Assembly: GCF_002289565.1 (NCBI RefSeq)
Contig: NZ_NTFY01000078.1
Location: forward strand, 1-64,000
Reading direction: 5' to 3'
DNA: 64,000 bases
DNA from: Rhodopirellula sp. SM50
Lineage (GTDB): Bacteria > Planctomycetota > Planctomycetia > Pirellulales > Pirellulaceae
The notes under the pieces were generated by a model. It ran no database searches. It saw nothing but the letters and a program-made list of their open reading frames with translations, and was not told the origin of the DNA. How positions within the stretch are numbered: the first letter of the stretch is position 1; each line of letters starts with the position of its first letter. Below, in pieces: positions 1 through 8,950 of this stretch. The position numbers were made by a program, and so were the translations under genes.

Positions 1-150
1 AATTTTTCTGTCCGTTTTTGAAATCATGTCAAAAACGAAGGTGAGTGCTGATGTAAACCAATAACTCACAGCCTCGGAGGGCTCGCGCCCTGCCGCTAAC
101 AAAAAGCAGTGAAGGTGTTAGCGGAACGGCGAAGCAAGCAGCGAATAATC
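1..150. other. Gene-free left edge
   Basis: I see no gene here. The stretch at about 71-135 has a GC-rich segment around the words agggctcgcgccctgccgct and a second 'gttagcgg' word near 118, which looks like the intergenic repeat material found elsewhere in the window. It runs into the hairpin at 151-209. Confidence 0.4.
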
Positions 151-209
151 AGTGGGATAGGCTTCCAGCCTGTCATTTCGGCATCGACAGGCTGGAAGCC
201 TATCCCACT
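151..209. repeat. 24-bp perfect inverted repeat (hairpin, copy 1)
   Basis: The left arm at 151-174 (agtgggataggcttccagcc, then tgtc) is the exact reverse complement of 186-209, with an 11-nt loop. It lies just beyond the stop codon of the minus-strand gene ending at 226, so it could act as a terminator. It is not followed by a clear T-run on the minus strand. The same element recurs at 2192-2250 and 56610-56672, so it is a dispersed repeat first and a terminator only by inference. Confidence 0.75.
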
Positions 210-225
210 CTAGTCGATCCGAGAC

Positions 226-2169
226 CTATCGTCCGCTGGCTCCGATGCAGCCCAGCGCCATCGCGGTGATCCAGGCCGCATCGAACAGACTGCCCACCGA
301 GCCGATCGCAACGATCCCGATTAGGATGCATCCGAGCGTCGTCCCGACCGCTCCCCGGCCTGGCATGTCGCATCCCGGCCAGCAAGCAAACGCCAGCAGA
401 AACAACGCCGCGGCGCCCAACATGCCTTGGCATTGCCACAATTGCAGCAGCGCGTTCTTGGTGCGCCAGGCCAAGTGGTCATCACAGGTGAAAAACAGTG
501 TCGGAACATGCTTGTCGCCTCCCCCAATCGCAATCGTCAGGTCGTTGACGACCACCGGCTGGGCACCGGGATTGTAAAACGCCAGCGTTTGCAGTCGCAG
601 ATTGGCGAGTGTGGGAGCCGCCTCCTTTGGGCGGACGCTCTCCCGCGGATCCGGCACTCGAACGTTCATCTCAGCCGATTCCGCCGCCACATCAAACCTC
701 TTCGACGCCTTCTCATACGATTGAAACATTGATTTGACCGAGCGAATTACCGCGAGCCTCACCGGTTCGCCTTCGTCCTGACGCTCCCGCTCCAGTTTAC
801 CGTCAATGGTGACCTCGCTGCCTGCCGGAACCATCGTTTCGACATACAGCGGCCATCCCGCCGAAAGTCTCAATGAAAACTGCTCGTTTTGAAGCTGCAT
901 GGACGCCGGAGGAATCGCCCGGCCGTCGTCCATCGCCAAGAAAGTCGGCGTCGTTCCAAACCCGCTGCCGATGAACAAACGCCGCGGATCACTGACCACA
1001 TGTTTGGCAATTCTGGTCCAGTGCGCCAGACGCGTCCTGGAATCCTGGGCTGTGTTTTCAAACCGCGAACGGATCGCGTTGGGAATCTGGCAGGTCGCCA
1101 GACCGGCCAAGCACACCAACAATCCCACAATCATGACCGTCGAATAGGAACGCCCCCGGTCCCCGCCCACCGATGCCCGGCGTTTCCCATGCCAGTGGAC
1201 GCCCGCCATCCACAACGCCTCGGCACCCACAATCACGATCGTGGCCCGCGACATCGTCGCAAATGTCGCGTAAACGACCACCAGCAAGATGCCCACGTTG
1301 AACACCATCCGCAGCACACGATAGATTCCCCGCGTGGATTTCGTTGAGCTGTCGGCGACTTGGAACTTCGACGTCGTGTTGCCTGCCAACGTGTACCACG
1401 CCAGCGGAAACGCGATCACCAGCAGCGCATCAATGTGCTGACCGCCGACATGCATCGTCCAAATTGGACCGGACGCTCGGTGCACCTCGCTGAAGTCGAA
1501 CAGTCCGACGTAGATCATTCGCTCCCACACCACGCCCAAGCAAACATAGACCAAGGCGATCGTCGCCCCCACCGCGAAATAGTCGAAAATCGGAGGGGGC
1601 GGGGACGACGAATCGTCCGGCGATCGCAAGACGCCATCGGACACAACCGAACTCGTCGTGAGACAGCGGCAAACCACGCCAAACACGATCGCCCAGACAA
1701 ACCCCTTGGCCTGGCGAACCGCGTTCCAGCGGGTGAAGTAAACGGACAATTGATCGTCCCAGGGCGCTGCCGGCAACGAAATCCAGCCACGGACAAACGC
1801 GAGCACGACCGAGACGCCCAGCAGCATCCAAGCGAACGCGGCAAGGCGGTTGCCGCGAATGTTTGGCCCCACGAGCTGAACCTGTCGTTCTATCGCACAA
1901 GCCGCCAGGCATCCGGCCAAATTCCCCAACAAGATCGAGTCGTATTCCCGCACGACCAATTGACCGGTCCACGGATACGCATCGGCCATCACCAACGCCG
2001 CGGGAAACACCGCAAAGAACCACCACGGTCGCCAAAAACCAAGGCCGGCAAATGCCACCGCCAGACCGACCTGGATACCAGGCCAGACGGGATGCAGCCA
2101 AGCGACACCAATCGCCGCGATCATTGCGGCGGCGGAGAGGATCAGGGCGTTAATGCGATTTGCGGACAA
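226..2169 (-). CDS. Wzy/O-antigen-ligase-like membrane protein with soluble insertion
   Basis: This is a multi-spanning membrane protein with about ten or more hydrophobic segments, which I read as an O-antigen polymerase or ligase relative. Features typical of that family are the MSRATIV segment (about 306-312), the W..a......P....G.GFG stretch at 384-405, and the H.AW..KNALLQLWQCQGMLG stretch at 565-585, which matches the usual HN..L......G..G helix start. Between these last two lies a hydrophilic, beta-rich region (about 405-560) that is not typical. The start at 2169 is TTG with no clear Shine-Dalgarno; an ATG at residue 16 is an alternative. Matching hairpins in opposite orientation flank the gene. 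The family call is moderately sure; polymerase versus ligase cannot be decided. Confidence 0.6.
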   Translation of the reverse strand: MSANRINALILSAAAMIAAIGVAWLHPVWPGIQVGLAVAFAGLGFWRPWWFFAVFPAALVMADAYPWTGQLVVREYDSILLGNLAGCLAACAIERQVQLVGPNIRGNRLAAFAWMLLGVSVVLAFVRGWISLPAAPWDDQLSVYFTRWNAVRQAKGFVWAIVFGVVCRCLTTSSVVSDGVLRSPDDSSSPPPPIFDYFAVGATIALVYVCLGVVWERMIYVGLFDFSEVHRASGPIWTMHVGGQHIDALLVIAFPLAWYTLAGNTTSKFQVADSSTKSTRGIYRVLRMVFNVGILLVVVYATFATMSRATIVIVGAEALWMAGVHWHGKRRASVGGDRGRSYSTVMIVGLLVCLAGLATCQIPNAIRSRFENTAQDSRTRLAHWTRIAKHVVSDPRRLFIGSGFGTTPTFLAMDDGRAIPPASMQLQNEQFSLRLSAGWPLYVETMVPAGSEVTIDGKLERERQDEGEPVRLAVIRSVKSMFQSYEKASKRFDVAAESAEMNVRVPDPRESVRPKEAAPTLANLRLQTLAFYNPGAQPVVVNDLTIAIGGGDKHVPTLFFTCDDHLAWRTKNALLQLWQCQGMLGAAALFLLAFACWPGCDMPGRGAVGTTLGCILIGIVAIGSVGSLFDAAWITAMALGCIGASGR

Positions 2170-2191
2170 GGAAGGGGAGTGGCTAGTGGCT

Positions 2192-2250
2192 AGTGGGATA
2201 GGCTTCCAGCCTGTCGATGCTGGAATGACAGGCTGGAAGCCTATCCCACT
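2192..2250. repeat. 24-bp perfect inverted repeat (hairpin, copy 2, inverted)
   Basis: The arms at 2192-2215 and 2227-2250 are the same as in the 151-209 element. The loop (gatgctggaat) is close to the reverse complement of the first loop (atttcggcatc), so this copy is in the opposite orientation. The pair brackets the Wzy-like gene. Confidence 0.75.
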
Positions 2251-2330
2251 CTCAATCTACGAAACATGTTTTCAGCCTGTTTTTTAGGGGCAACGCAATC
2301 GGGCGATCCGATTCTCTCGATTCCCCTGTC

Positions 2331-2376
2331 ATCGTTCTGCCCTCATCGTTCTGCCACCCCATTATTCTGCCACCCT
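2331..2376. repeat. CATCRTTCTGCC repeat array (short)
   Basis: Three spaced copies of a CAT(C/T)(G/A)TTCTGCC word occur here. This is the same dispersed family that precedes several other genes in the window, here in the opposite orientation to most. It overlaps the last codons of the VanZ-like gene, so that protein's C-terminal tail (about the last ten residues) is encoded by the repeat. Confidence 0.6.
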
Positions 2377-3698
2377 CGCTCCGCCCCCACCGTCTCCAAC
2401 CCGAACACAAATTGATACGCCAACCAACCGACCGTCGCTCCACTCAAGTAAAGCAAAACGTCTGACGCATCGGCGATGTGCGGCTTCAGATACACCTGCA
2501 TCACTTCAATGAACGTGGCGGTGACCACGACGGCCATAGCAACCCAGACAATCGCGATCGCCCGCCGAATCCCTGCCAATTTCGACACACCGACCGCGAA
2601 ACAGAACCCGACGATCGCGAACAGCCCCAGTTTTAAGACCACATTGGATCCCGCTTCGAATTCCGAGGTGAAGTAATACTTCGCCAACGGCCAGTCCCAA
2701 AAATGCTCCCACGCCGTCTGGACCGCCTCGGCCGACTCCACCCAGCCGGTCGAACGCCCGAGTGTTCCCGCCGTGATCAATGCGAGCGCCAAGCCGCCTG
2801 ATGCAATCCAAAACGAAGCACGCGTCAAGAGTTTCATCCTTCCGAGCACCTGCGCACCAAAAATTCCGACCGGGACGCCCGCGGTCGCCGCAATCACATC
2901 CCAGATCGAAACGAATCGCGTAAACACCGGGATCTGCAGCAGTTCATTGGTCAGGGCAAACGCGATCGTCCCCCAAGCTGCCGTTCTTGCCCCACAGCAC
3001 ACAGTAAGCATTGCCGCCAGGATCGCCCCGCGGACAAGTGAAAGAAACAGAACTTTCAGCAAGTCGGGTGAGTCCAATCCGTTGAGCGTCGGCAACAAGA
3101 TGATCTTACCCGCGCGATACTTTGCGACGTAATCAGAGGGCTGCAGCATCAAATCCAGCGGCATCACCGCATACGCCAGATTCAAAAACACAAACACGAC
3201 GATCGTCCAGCGAAGTTTCTGGGAGGACTCCGCATCACGCAATTGGAACACCGCCTTCGCAAACGAACGTCCCAGAACCAGGTAGAGGATCGGTCCCAAC
3301 AACGCGCCGACACAGCCGGCGACGAGGTCGTTCAACGATTGCGTGCGAATCGGAAAGAACGCCTGGCAATATTCAATCCCCACTGCGACCGCACAGCACA
3401 CGCCCACGACGAGCGGCGAGAAAAGTACCAGCGGCCAGCGGGTCGATCGTCCCCAATCGATCGCCGCCGACATCAGGAAACTGGGCAACAGGATGATCAA
3501 TCCGTTCGCCACCCAGTCGGCACGTCGATAGATTCCCAAATGAAACCAAGGTAGCGACTTGAACGCGGCCGTTGCCTCCGCCCAACTTGTCGGCACGTAT
3601 CGCATCGGCAAGAACGATCCGTAGATCGCCAACGACAGCGTGGCGATCGCCAAGAACCCCAGCATGCGGCGCCGGCGGCGGTCGGACTCACTCACCAT
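2343..3698 (-). CDS. Membrane protein with three VanZ-like motifs
   Basis: This is a 451-residue polytopic membrane protein. The N-terminus has YGSFLP at 26-31, as in VanZ proteins. The family motif E..Q.....R..S..D.....G...G can be seen three times: at 109-135 (EYCQAFFPIRTQSLNDLVAG), at 252-278 (ELLQIPVFTRFVSIWDVI) and, more diverged, at 398-424 (EVMQ...DASDVLLYL). A usual VanZ domain is 130-160 residues, so this looks like tandem copies. The ATG at 3698 overlaps the end of the upstream lipoprotein gene by 11 nt, which suggests translational coupling. VanZ proteins occur in glycopeptide resistance and in many envelope loci; the substrate is unknown. Confidence 0.65.
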   Translation of the reverse strand: MVSESDRRRRRMLGFLAIATLSLAIYGSFLPMRYVPTSWAEATAAFKSLPWFHLGIYRRADWVANGLIILLPSFLMSAAIDWGRSTRWPLVLFSPLVVGVCCAVAVGIEYCQAFFPIRTQSLNDLVAGCVGALLGPILYLVLGRSFAKAVFQLRDAESSQKLRWTIVVFVFLNLAYAVMPLDLMLQPSDYVAKYRAGKIILLPTLNGLDSPDLLKVLFLSLVRGAILAAMLTVCCGARTAAWGTIAFALTNELLQIPVFTRFVSIWDVIAATAGVPVGIFGAQVLGRMKLLTRASFWIASGGLALALITAGTLGRSTGWVESAEAVQTAWEHFWDWPLAKYYFTSEFEAGSNVVLKLGLFAIVGFCFAVGVSKLAGIRRAIAIVWVAMAVVVTATFIEVMQVYLKPHIADASDVLLYLSGATVGWLAYQFVFGLETVGAERGWQNNGVAER

Positions 3699-5145
3699 TC
3701 TCGCCGTCTGGATTCAAGAGACCGACGCGCAGACAAAGCGGTAGGTGCCGCGACCCGTCGGCAGTTTTGTAGCCGCCGACCAAGTACAAATTCCCGTGGT
3801 CGTCGCGCGTATTGGAGCCATACAGCAGGACACTTTTCATGCCATGCTCCGGGACATCGGTGATTTCAACTTCAAACTTTTGCGCAACATCTTGCTCCAA
3901 ATCATAGACCACCCATTCGAACGAACTGCCCTTTCGTTTGGTAACGCCACCTAAATAGCGATCACCGTCAAGCGGTACCAACGACGACGCATAAGACTCA
4001 CCGTCGGGATGGAACCAGCCTACCGGGGCAACCTGTGTCGGGCCGCTATCGCTCGGCACGAGACGATAAAGATAGCCGATCGAAGTTGTGATCGCGATCG
4101 ATCCGTCGCGTAAATTCGCAAAGCCGACCAGACCGTGCGAGCTGGCGTTTCCCGTCACCGGATAATGCAACAGCGGTGTCGCCTGGATTTCCTCCAGGTC
4201 GGCATTCAATTCCACCAGCTCAACAATGGTGTCCGCCGCCGCACCATCGGACTGCGGCGTCGTCAATCGCGGCACGAACACATGACCGCGGGCGTCGGAG
4301 ACGACGTTTCGCGAGATGTGCCCCTTGTACGAACCAATTTCCCTGCGTTTCCAGTCGCCGCTGGAGGTGTCGTAGCGATAGACGACATGGCCGAAGTAAC
4401 CGAGTCCAAACAGGTAACGCCCAACCCCCGACAATGCGATCACGCCTTCGGGAACGGACTTCAAATGTTGCCACTGATCATCGCCGACGCGGCAGCGCCA
4501 AAAATGCGATCCCCAATAGGGCAATTGGCTACCGTCTTCGCGCTCGTTCCACTCATCCATCGATGCGAAATAGGTCCATCCGTCGTCCATGGTGATGAAC
4601 TTGGTGTGGATCTTCATTTGGCTCTCGCGGCACAGCGTCGGCTCCCCCTGCTTGGCGTCGGCGGCGATGCGGCCAGCTTTCAGCGGCAAGGTGGCTTCGC
4701 GTGCCAGGTCCAACCGATCGAGCGAGTTCATCACATCGCCGGCTGGCGAGAGCGTTTCGGTGGTCGGATCAAAGACGAACAGCCGAGCCGAGGGCCGCGA
4801 CGCGTCCTTGGTCCAAACCGTGGAGACTCCTAATAGAACATTGCCGGCGTCGTCACGGCCAGATGCACCCCAGATCGCAAACGTGCCAGGAAAATCGGGA
4901 ATCGGGATCCGGTCGATGGCGAGTTCGAGACCGTCGCCGCCCGCAACGGGCTGGAATCGAGTGCCGAGTCGCTGTTCGAACGTGCGCTCGACGATTGGTG
5001 GCGACTCGGGACTGACCGTGGCGTCCGCGTGGGCAGGCGGAACCGTCGCATCAGGCTCTGAAGCGTGGCGCGAGTTGCAGCCACCGAGAGTCAACGAGGC
5101 GATCAATAGGAGGATCGCAATTCGTGCGTTTTGAGGATGCCGCAT
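3688..5145 (-). CDS. Predicted lipoprotein, possible beta-propeller
   Basis: From the ATG at 5145 the product is 485 residues. It begins with a basic end, a hydrophobic stretch and a lipobox LGGC with Cys at about residue 23, so it should be an envelope lipoprotein. A longer reading from 5325 would add 60 residues translated from the upstream repeat array and is unlikely. The rest is rich in short WTYFAS, YRYDTSSGDW and GHVFVPRL segments spaced as in beta-propellers that line up blades. I recognise no catalytic motif. It is followed with an 11-nt overlap by the VanZ-like gene. It may sense or process polysaccharide at the surface, which is inference from context only. Confidence 0.6.
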   Translation of the reverse strand: MRHPQNARIAILLLIASLTLGGCNSRHASEPDATVPPAHADATVSPESPPIVERTFEQRLGTRFQPVAGGDGLELAIDRIPIPDFPGTFAIWGASGRDDAGNVLLGVSTVWTKDASRPSARLFVFDPTTETLSPAGDVMNSLDRLDLAREATLPLKAGRIAADAKQGEPTLCRESQMKIHTKFITMDDGWTYFASMDEWNEREDGSQLPYWGSHFWRCRVGDDQWQHLKSVPEGVIALSGVGRYLFGLGYFGHVVYRYDTSSGDWKRREIGSYKGHISRNVVSDARGHVFVPRLTTPQSDGAAADTIVELVELNADLEEIQATPLLHYPVTGNASSHGLVGFANLRDGSIAITTSIGYLYRLVPSDSGPTQVAPVGWFHPDGESYASSLVPLDGDRYLGGVTKRKGSSFEWVVYDLEQDVAQKFEVEITDVPEHGMKSVLLYGSNTRDDHGNLYLVGGYKTADGSRHLPLCLRVGLLNPDGENGE

Positions 5146-5150
5146 GGTGG

Positions 5151-5276
5151 AAGGCAGAATGATTCGGGGCAGAATGATGGAGACAGGTTGGCAAAACGAT
5201 GGAGGCAGGACGATTTCAGGGACCTGGCAGGATGATCGGCAGGGGGAGGCAGAATGATCCGGAGCAAAACGATGGG
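5151..5276. repeat. GGCARAAYGAT repeat array
   Basis: About seven spaced copies of a GGCARAAYGATG-like word (ggcagaatgattcggggcag and variants, including ggcaaaacgatgg and ggcaggacgat) fill this gap. The array directly abuts the start codon of the lipoprotein gene at 5145. Similar arrays lie at 50011, 51781, 53570, 54451 and 55166, each just upstream of a minus-strand gene start. Confidence 0.7.
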
Positions 5277-5353
5277 GGAGTGGTTGTTCGCGGGGCACTG
5301 GTATCCCGACACACGCTGACTGCATTTGCAGATTGACTCTCTCGTCGGTCCTG

Positions 5354-6577
5354 TCAGGTACTCGTTGCCGAGATCACATTGGATCTCTCGACGTTGTCTT
5401 GATTTGCGACAGCCGACCAATAGGCCCAACTGCCGAGCATCAATGCCATTTGTCCGTAAATGATCCATAGGAATGACGGCCATCGTACGGACCACATGTG
5501 CAGGGCGGTGATCGAAACAACGGGAACCGCCTGAATGATCGCGCACTTCCACCAGAACGTCGACTCCGCATCTCGCCATGCAAAGACGCACATCGCCAAT
5601 GCCACCGCAACGCTGATCCCGGGCATGACCACCTGCACATTGGGCACAACGCCTTCCACGTATTGGAACACGTTCTGTTTCGCCGTCGGACCGAAATGTT
5701 CAGGATCGTAAAGCCAGAACGGAACGTTCAGGCTGAAGAATACCAACGCGGCGATCACGGCATAAACCAGCATCCGTGACCAACCGGCGCGGACACCAAC
5801 GAACACGGCGGTCATCGGCAACAACAACAGAAAGTTGGTGCGTGAGGCCATTGCCACGCCGAGGAAAACCGCCGCCAGAACTTTCGGAGTCACGCCAGCG
5901 TTGGCGTCGGGGATGGCGGCAACGAAACATTGCAACGCGACCAAAACATACAACGTATTGGCAAACAGATCGTTCCCCGTCACCAGCGAATGCCAAACCA
6001 CCGGGCACAAACCGAGCAGACAGCAGAGCTGCAACAATGCGAGTCCTCCGTTGGCAAATCGCCAGGCCGCCACAGCGCATAATGCCGCCAGCCAAAACAG
6101 GTTTTGGTACGCCGCGTTGCCAATCAGATAAAACGGCACCGCCAGCACGATCGATCCGGGCATGCTGGAGAGCGGGTTGTCCAAATACGTGAGTGGGTAG
6201 TAGGGGTAGTCGCCCCGCAACAGAGCCGCCGCTGCCAAATTGTTGGCTTCGTCCTGATCGCTGCCCCCGCCGAGGTGATTGCGGGCGTTGGCGATCGGGT
6301 AGAGCACCGCGAACGCGGCCACAATGAGTAGGAAACTGGCGATGAAGCCGACGCCGACCGTCGACGCTGCCAAACCGCTGAACCACGCTACGATGCGTCT
6401 TCGATGCCATCCGCAAATCGCCAAGAGGATCTCGCCGAGAAGAAAGTAAACAAGCGACCAGACGCTATCGACTTTTTGAAACAGCCCCAAAGACGGCGTC
6501 AGCAAAAACGGGCCCAACACGAGCGCAGTCATCAGCGCGTCCCGCGGTTGAGAGTTGGCTCGTAATGGTTGTTTCAT
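5354..6577 (-). CDS. GT-C-like polytopic membrane protein
   Basis: This 407-residue protein (ATG at 6577) has about ten hydrophobic segments. The first periplasmic loop carries a hydrophilic, acidic stretch (GGGSDQDEANNL, then RGDYPYYPLTYLDNPL). That layout resembles lipid-linked-sugar GT-C glycosyltransferases, where an acidic residue pair in loop 1 is catalytic. An upstream in-frame ATG at 6643 would add residues coded by the dispersed repeat at 6589-6665, so the internal start is preferred. It lies between the kinase/nucleotidyltransferase and the lipoprotein. Family membership is inferred from topology and loop 1 only. Confidence 0.5.
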   Translation of the reverse strand: MKQPLRANSQPRDALMTALVLGPFLLTPSLGLFQKVDSVWSLVYFLLGEILLAICGWHRRRIVAWFSGLAASTVGVGFIASFLLIVAAFAVLYPIANARNHLGGGSDQDEANNLAAAALLRGDYPYYPLTYLDNPLSSMPGSIVLAVPFYLIGNAAYQNLFWLAALCAVAAWRFANGGLALLQLCCLLGLCPVVWHSLVTGNDLFANTLYVLVALQCFVAAIPDANAGVTPKVLAAVFLGVAMASRTNFLLLLPMTAVFVGVRAGWSRMLVYAVIAALVFFSLNVPFWLYDPEHFGPTAKQNVFQYVEGVVPNVQVVMPGISVAVALAMCVFAWRDAESTFWWKCAIIQAVPVVSITALHMWSVRWPSFLWIIYGQMALMLGSWAYWSAVANQDNVERSNVISATST

Positions 6578-6588
6578 GGAGTCCATCC

Positions 6589-6665
6589 CAGCGGGACGCG
6601 TGAGCGAGCGGCGCGTTGAAACATTCCAAGCAACGCGCGCCACTGGCTAACGCCACGTGCTGGCA
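6589..6665. repeat. Dispersed GCGGGACGCGTGAGCGAGCGGCGCGT element
   Basis: Two half-elements face each other: gcgggacgcgtgagcgagcg near 6591 and gcgccactggctaacgccac near 6637. The same pair of words, at various spacings and orientations, recurs at 14847, 53645, 54508 and 56693, and single halves occur at 50207 and 55240 and inside two glycosyltransferase genes. It does not code for anything I can recognise. Confidence 0.65.
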
Positions 6666-6690
6666 TGGTGCGTACCGGCATCTACCGCCA

Positions 6691-8847
6691 CTACCCTCCC
6701 TGGATGAACTTCACCCGTTTGGTCCAGGTCAGTGGATCGAGCCAGGTTTGGATCTTGGGCAGTGGGTAGTGCTCCAGGAACCAGATTGCGGTGCGGCGAC
6801 GGCGCGATCGATAGGCCCGTCCGTCGGGAAGCGATGCCGTTCTCATCAGCCGGTACAGCCTGCGGCGCCGGACCGCGTCGAGCGAAACCCCGGTCGTCTC
6901 CTTGATCCACCCTTCAGGCAAAGCGAGGCCAACCAGCTCGTCGGCCAATGCAAGCACGTTTCCAACGGTTCGCGTGAGCCCGTGATGCTTGCTCCGTTCG
7001 GAAAGCTCCCGCCAATCAAACGGCTTTCCATCCTCTGGCGATTCGACCAGGTAACGCAAGTCCCACAGGTCGCGACACGCGCGACGATACTCACCGGTAT
7101 GCCCAAGGTTGACCGCCGAGTGAATGATCCGATCGACCGGGTCGAGCCAAGAAAAGGGAGTTCCGCCAATCGGAACAGCCCGCTCGATCATTTCGTCGAC
7201 GGGAAACGAATAGGGATCGCCGATCGGTAGCAGTCGAAAATGCAAATCGATTTCGATGCGACGATACACGTGACGGCGTGGGGCTAACTCGTGCAGCCAG
7301 CGCCGGTAATACTGTTCGTCTCGGTCGCTGTTGTCTTCCATCGGTGCGAAATCGTTTTTGCGAAGCGAATCGTCGACGGCATCCAAGTGCTTGGGATGGA
7401 CCAGCAAATCGATATCGCTGGTCGTACGCCCGGCAGCCCAGTCGCATTTTGCCGCCAGGTAGGCGCTTCCCTTCAACAAAACCAGGGGGACGTTCAACGG
7501 TGCTAGAACTCGAGCGATCGCGTCGGTTTCATATTCGATGCTGCGATGATTGAATCGGGTCAGCCAATTCTGACGATCGATTCTGCGTCGCACCTGAATC
7601 GGCAATCGTGCGAAGTCATCACGTTTCTCAAGATCAACGGCTATTTGGGACAGCAATGCCGTGTGATTGGCAAACCGAATCACGCGATCCCATGTCGCAA
7701 GGTCCCAATCAAAGCACACGCTCGAGTCTTCGCGAAGCTGATTGACCAGCCCCAGGACCTCGATAGGACTTCGTTCGGTGACCAGCACCCGCGTGTTGAT
7801 GTCAGCAGGAAATGCGGTCGACGATGCCCCGTGTCCCGCCGCACCGGCAGCCTTTCGTTCCCGCGATTTCGGTTCCGCTTCATGTGAACAGAGCTCGGTC
7901 GACAATCTCTCCGGTCTCGGCGCGGATTGGACATTCAAGAGCTCATGCCCTCGCAGGAACTGTTCCGCTTCGGTAGCATCGTGGTACTTCAGCCGGAATC
8001 CCGGCGTCTGACGGGCAAGTTGGATCACTTCGTCGAACCCCCTGCGCCCCATCATGCGAAAATTGATTCCCAGCTGCGTCAATTTGATAAAGACTTCGTC
8101 GACCGGCATCCGTTCCAGTTTGCAGCCGATCGATGCATCGTCGCAGCGATCCGGCAAGACAATCGCTCCCAGCGGAAAGGTCTGTCCCGCAATCGCAACC
8201 GATTCTTCGGTCGGCCGGAGATGGGCGATGCTGCTGGGTGGATCGAGAATCTTTGCCGTCGGGCCGAACACGGCCCGCTCTCCAAATCGGGACCGGATCA
8301 AATCCAAGGACCGACCTTTCAAAATGGTTGGCCGGCCGAGTGCGTGGACGTGATGATCGTCCATATCCAACAATGCGGTCTCGTCACTGAGCAGTTTCCA
8401 CCCGGACAACATCAAAGTCGAAGCGAGCGTGCTTTTACCAGCCCCCGAATCGCCCGGAAAAATGACGACCTGATTGGAGCCCGGAAGTACAGCTGCCGCG
8501 GCGTGAATGGCCAGTTGCTGGTAGGACTGGCGAAAGAAGCACCAACTGGTAATCCATTCCATCGCGGCGACGGACAGACGCATCGGCCAGGTCTGCCAGA
8601 TCACACCGTCAATACTGCAGATGATTGCGCGATGGAGTCTTTCACGGCCGGCTTGAAAATCGAGCGTGAAATCCGGCAGGGCCACCGGATCGCGGAGTTC
8701 GCGGTGGGCTTGAATCGTGTGAACCGCATCCGCAATGACAGGGATATCACTGCGAACACGAAACTCATAGGGTCCGAAGCGAAACCCAAGGCCGCGTTGT
8801 AGCAGACGATCCGCGATGTCCGGCGCCGTGACTTCCTTGATCAACAA
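6691..8847 (-). CDS. HprK-like kinase fused to a nucleotidyltransferase (HPr-rel-A type)
   Basis: This 718-residue protein has two recognisable halves. Residues 1-300 are an HPr-kinase-related ATPase: Walker A GDSGAGKST at 132-140, preceded by HAAAA (115-119) and followed by LLSDETALL (152-160), as in the HprK-related kinase A family. Residues about 380-700 are a nucleotidyltransferase of the NTP_transf_5 type (PF14907), with LLKGSAYL (457-464), the DxD-bearing TTSDIDLLV (475-483) and a third acidic site in EIDLH (532-536). A low-complexity linker (about 305-350) joins them. These two activities are usually separate genes. It starts at TTG (8847), 103 nt after the PqqD-like gene. In lasso-peptide clusters the homologues phosphorylate or otherwise modify the C-terminal serine of a precursor; here the substrate may be the peptide encoded at 9258-9461. 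Confidence 0.75.
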   Translation of the reverse strand: MLIKEVTAPDIADRLLQRGLGFRFGPYEFRVRSDIPVIADAVHTIQAHRELRDPVALPDFTLDFQAGRERLHRAIICSIDGVIWQTWPMRLSVAAMEWITSWCFFRQSYQQLAIHAAAAVLPGSNQVVIFPGDSGAGKSTLASTLMLSGWKLLSDETALLDMDDHHVHALGRPTILKGRSLDLIRSRFGERAVFGPTAKILDPPSSIAHLRPTEESVAIAGQTFPLGAIVLPDRCDDASIGCKLERMPVDEVFIKLTQLGINFRMMGRRGFDEVIQLARQTPGFRLKYHDATEAEQFLRGHELLNVQSAPRPERLSTELCSHEAEPKSRERKAAGAAGHGASSTAFPADINTRVLVTERSPIEVLGLVNQLREDSSVCFDWDLATWDRVIRFANHTALLSQIAVDLEKRDDFARLPIQVRRRIDRQNWLTRFNHRSIEYETDAIARVLAPLNVPLVLLKGSAYLAAKCDWAAGRTTSDIDLLVHPKHLDAVDDSLRKNDFAPMEDNSDRDEQYYRRWLHELAPRRHVYRRIEIDLHFRLLPIGDPYSFPVDEMIERAVPIGGTPFSWLDPVDRIIHSAVNLGHTGEYRRACRDLWDLRYLVESPEDGKPFDWRELSERSKHHGLTRTVGNVLALADELVGLALPEGWIKETTGVSLDAVRRRRLYRLMRTASLPDGRAYRSRRRRTAIWFLEHYPLPKIQTWLDPLTWTKRVKFIQGG

Positions 8848-8950
8848 TGGTCAGCCTCAGGACGAGCAATCAAAAGAAAAAGCGTGGCGCAGAGCCTAGC
8901 TGGTGAGCGAGTTTGCGACAAACAAGCTTAGGCCGTACTGCAGACGCTTG

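Noticed and set aside
1360-2193. 277-residue plus-strand frame
   Set aside because: It is antisense to the Wzy-like gene and is Arg/His-rich, typical of a GC-rich shadow.
3688-5325. 545-residue form of the lipoprotein
   Set aside because: The extra 60 residues come from the GGCARAAYGAT array and would place the signal peptide in the middle of the protein.
7927-8802. 291-residue frame on the plus strand
   Set aside because: It is the shadow of the kinase/nucleotidyltransferase gene, which has clear motifs on the minus strand.
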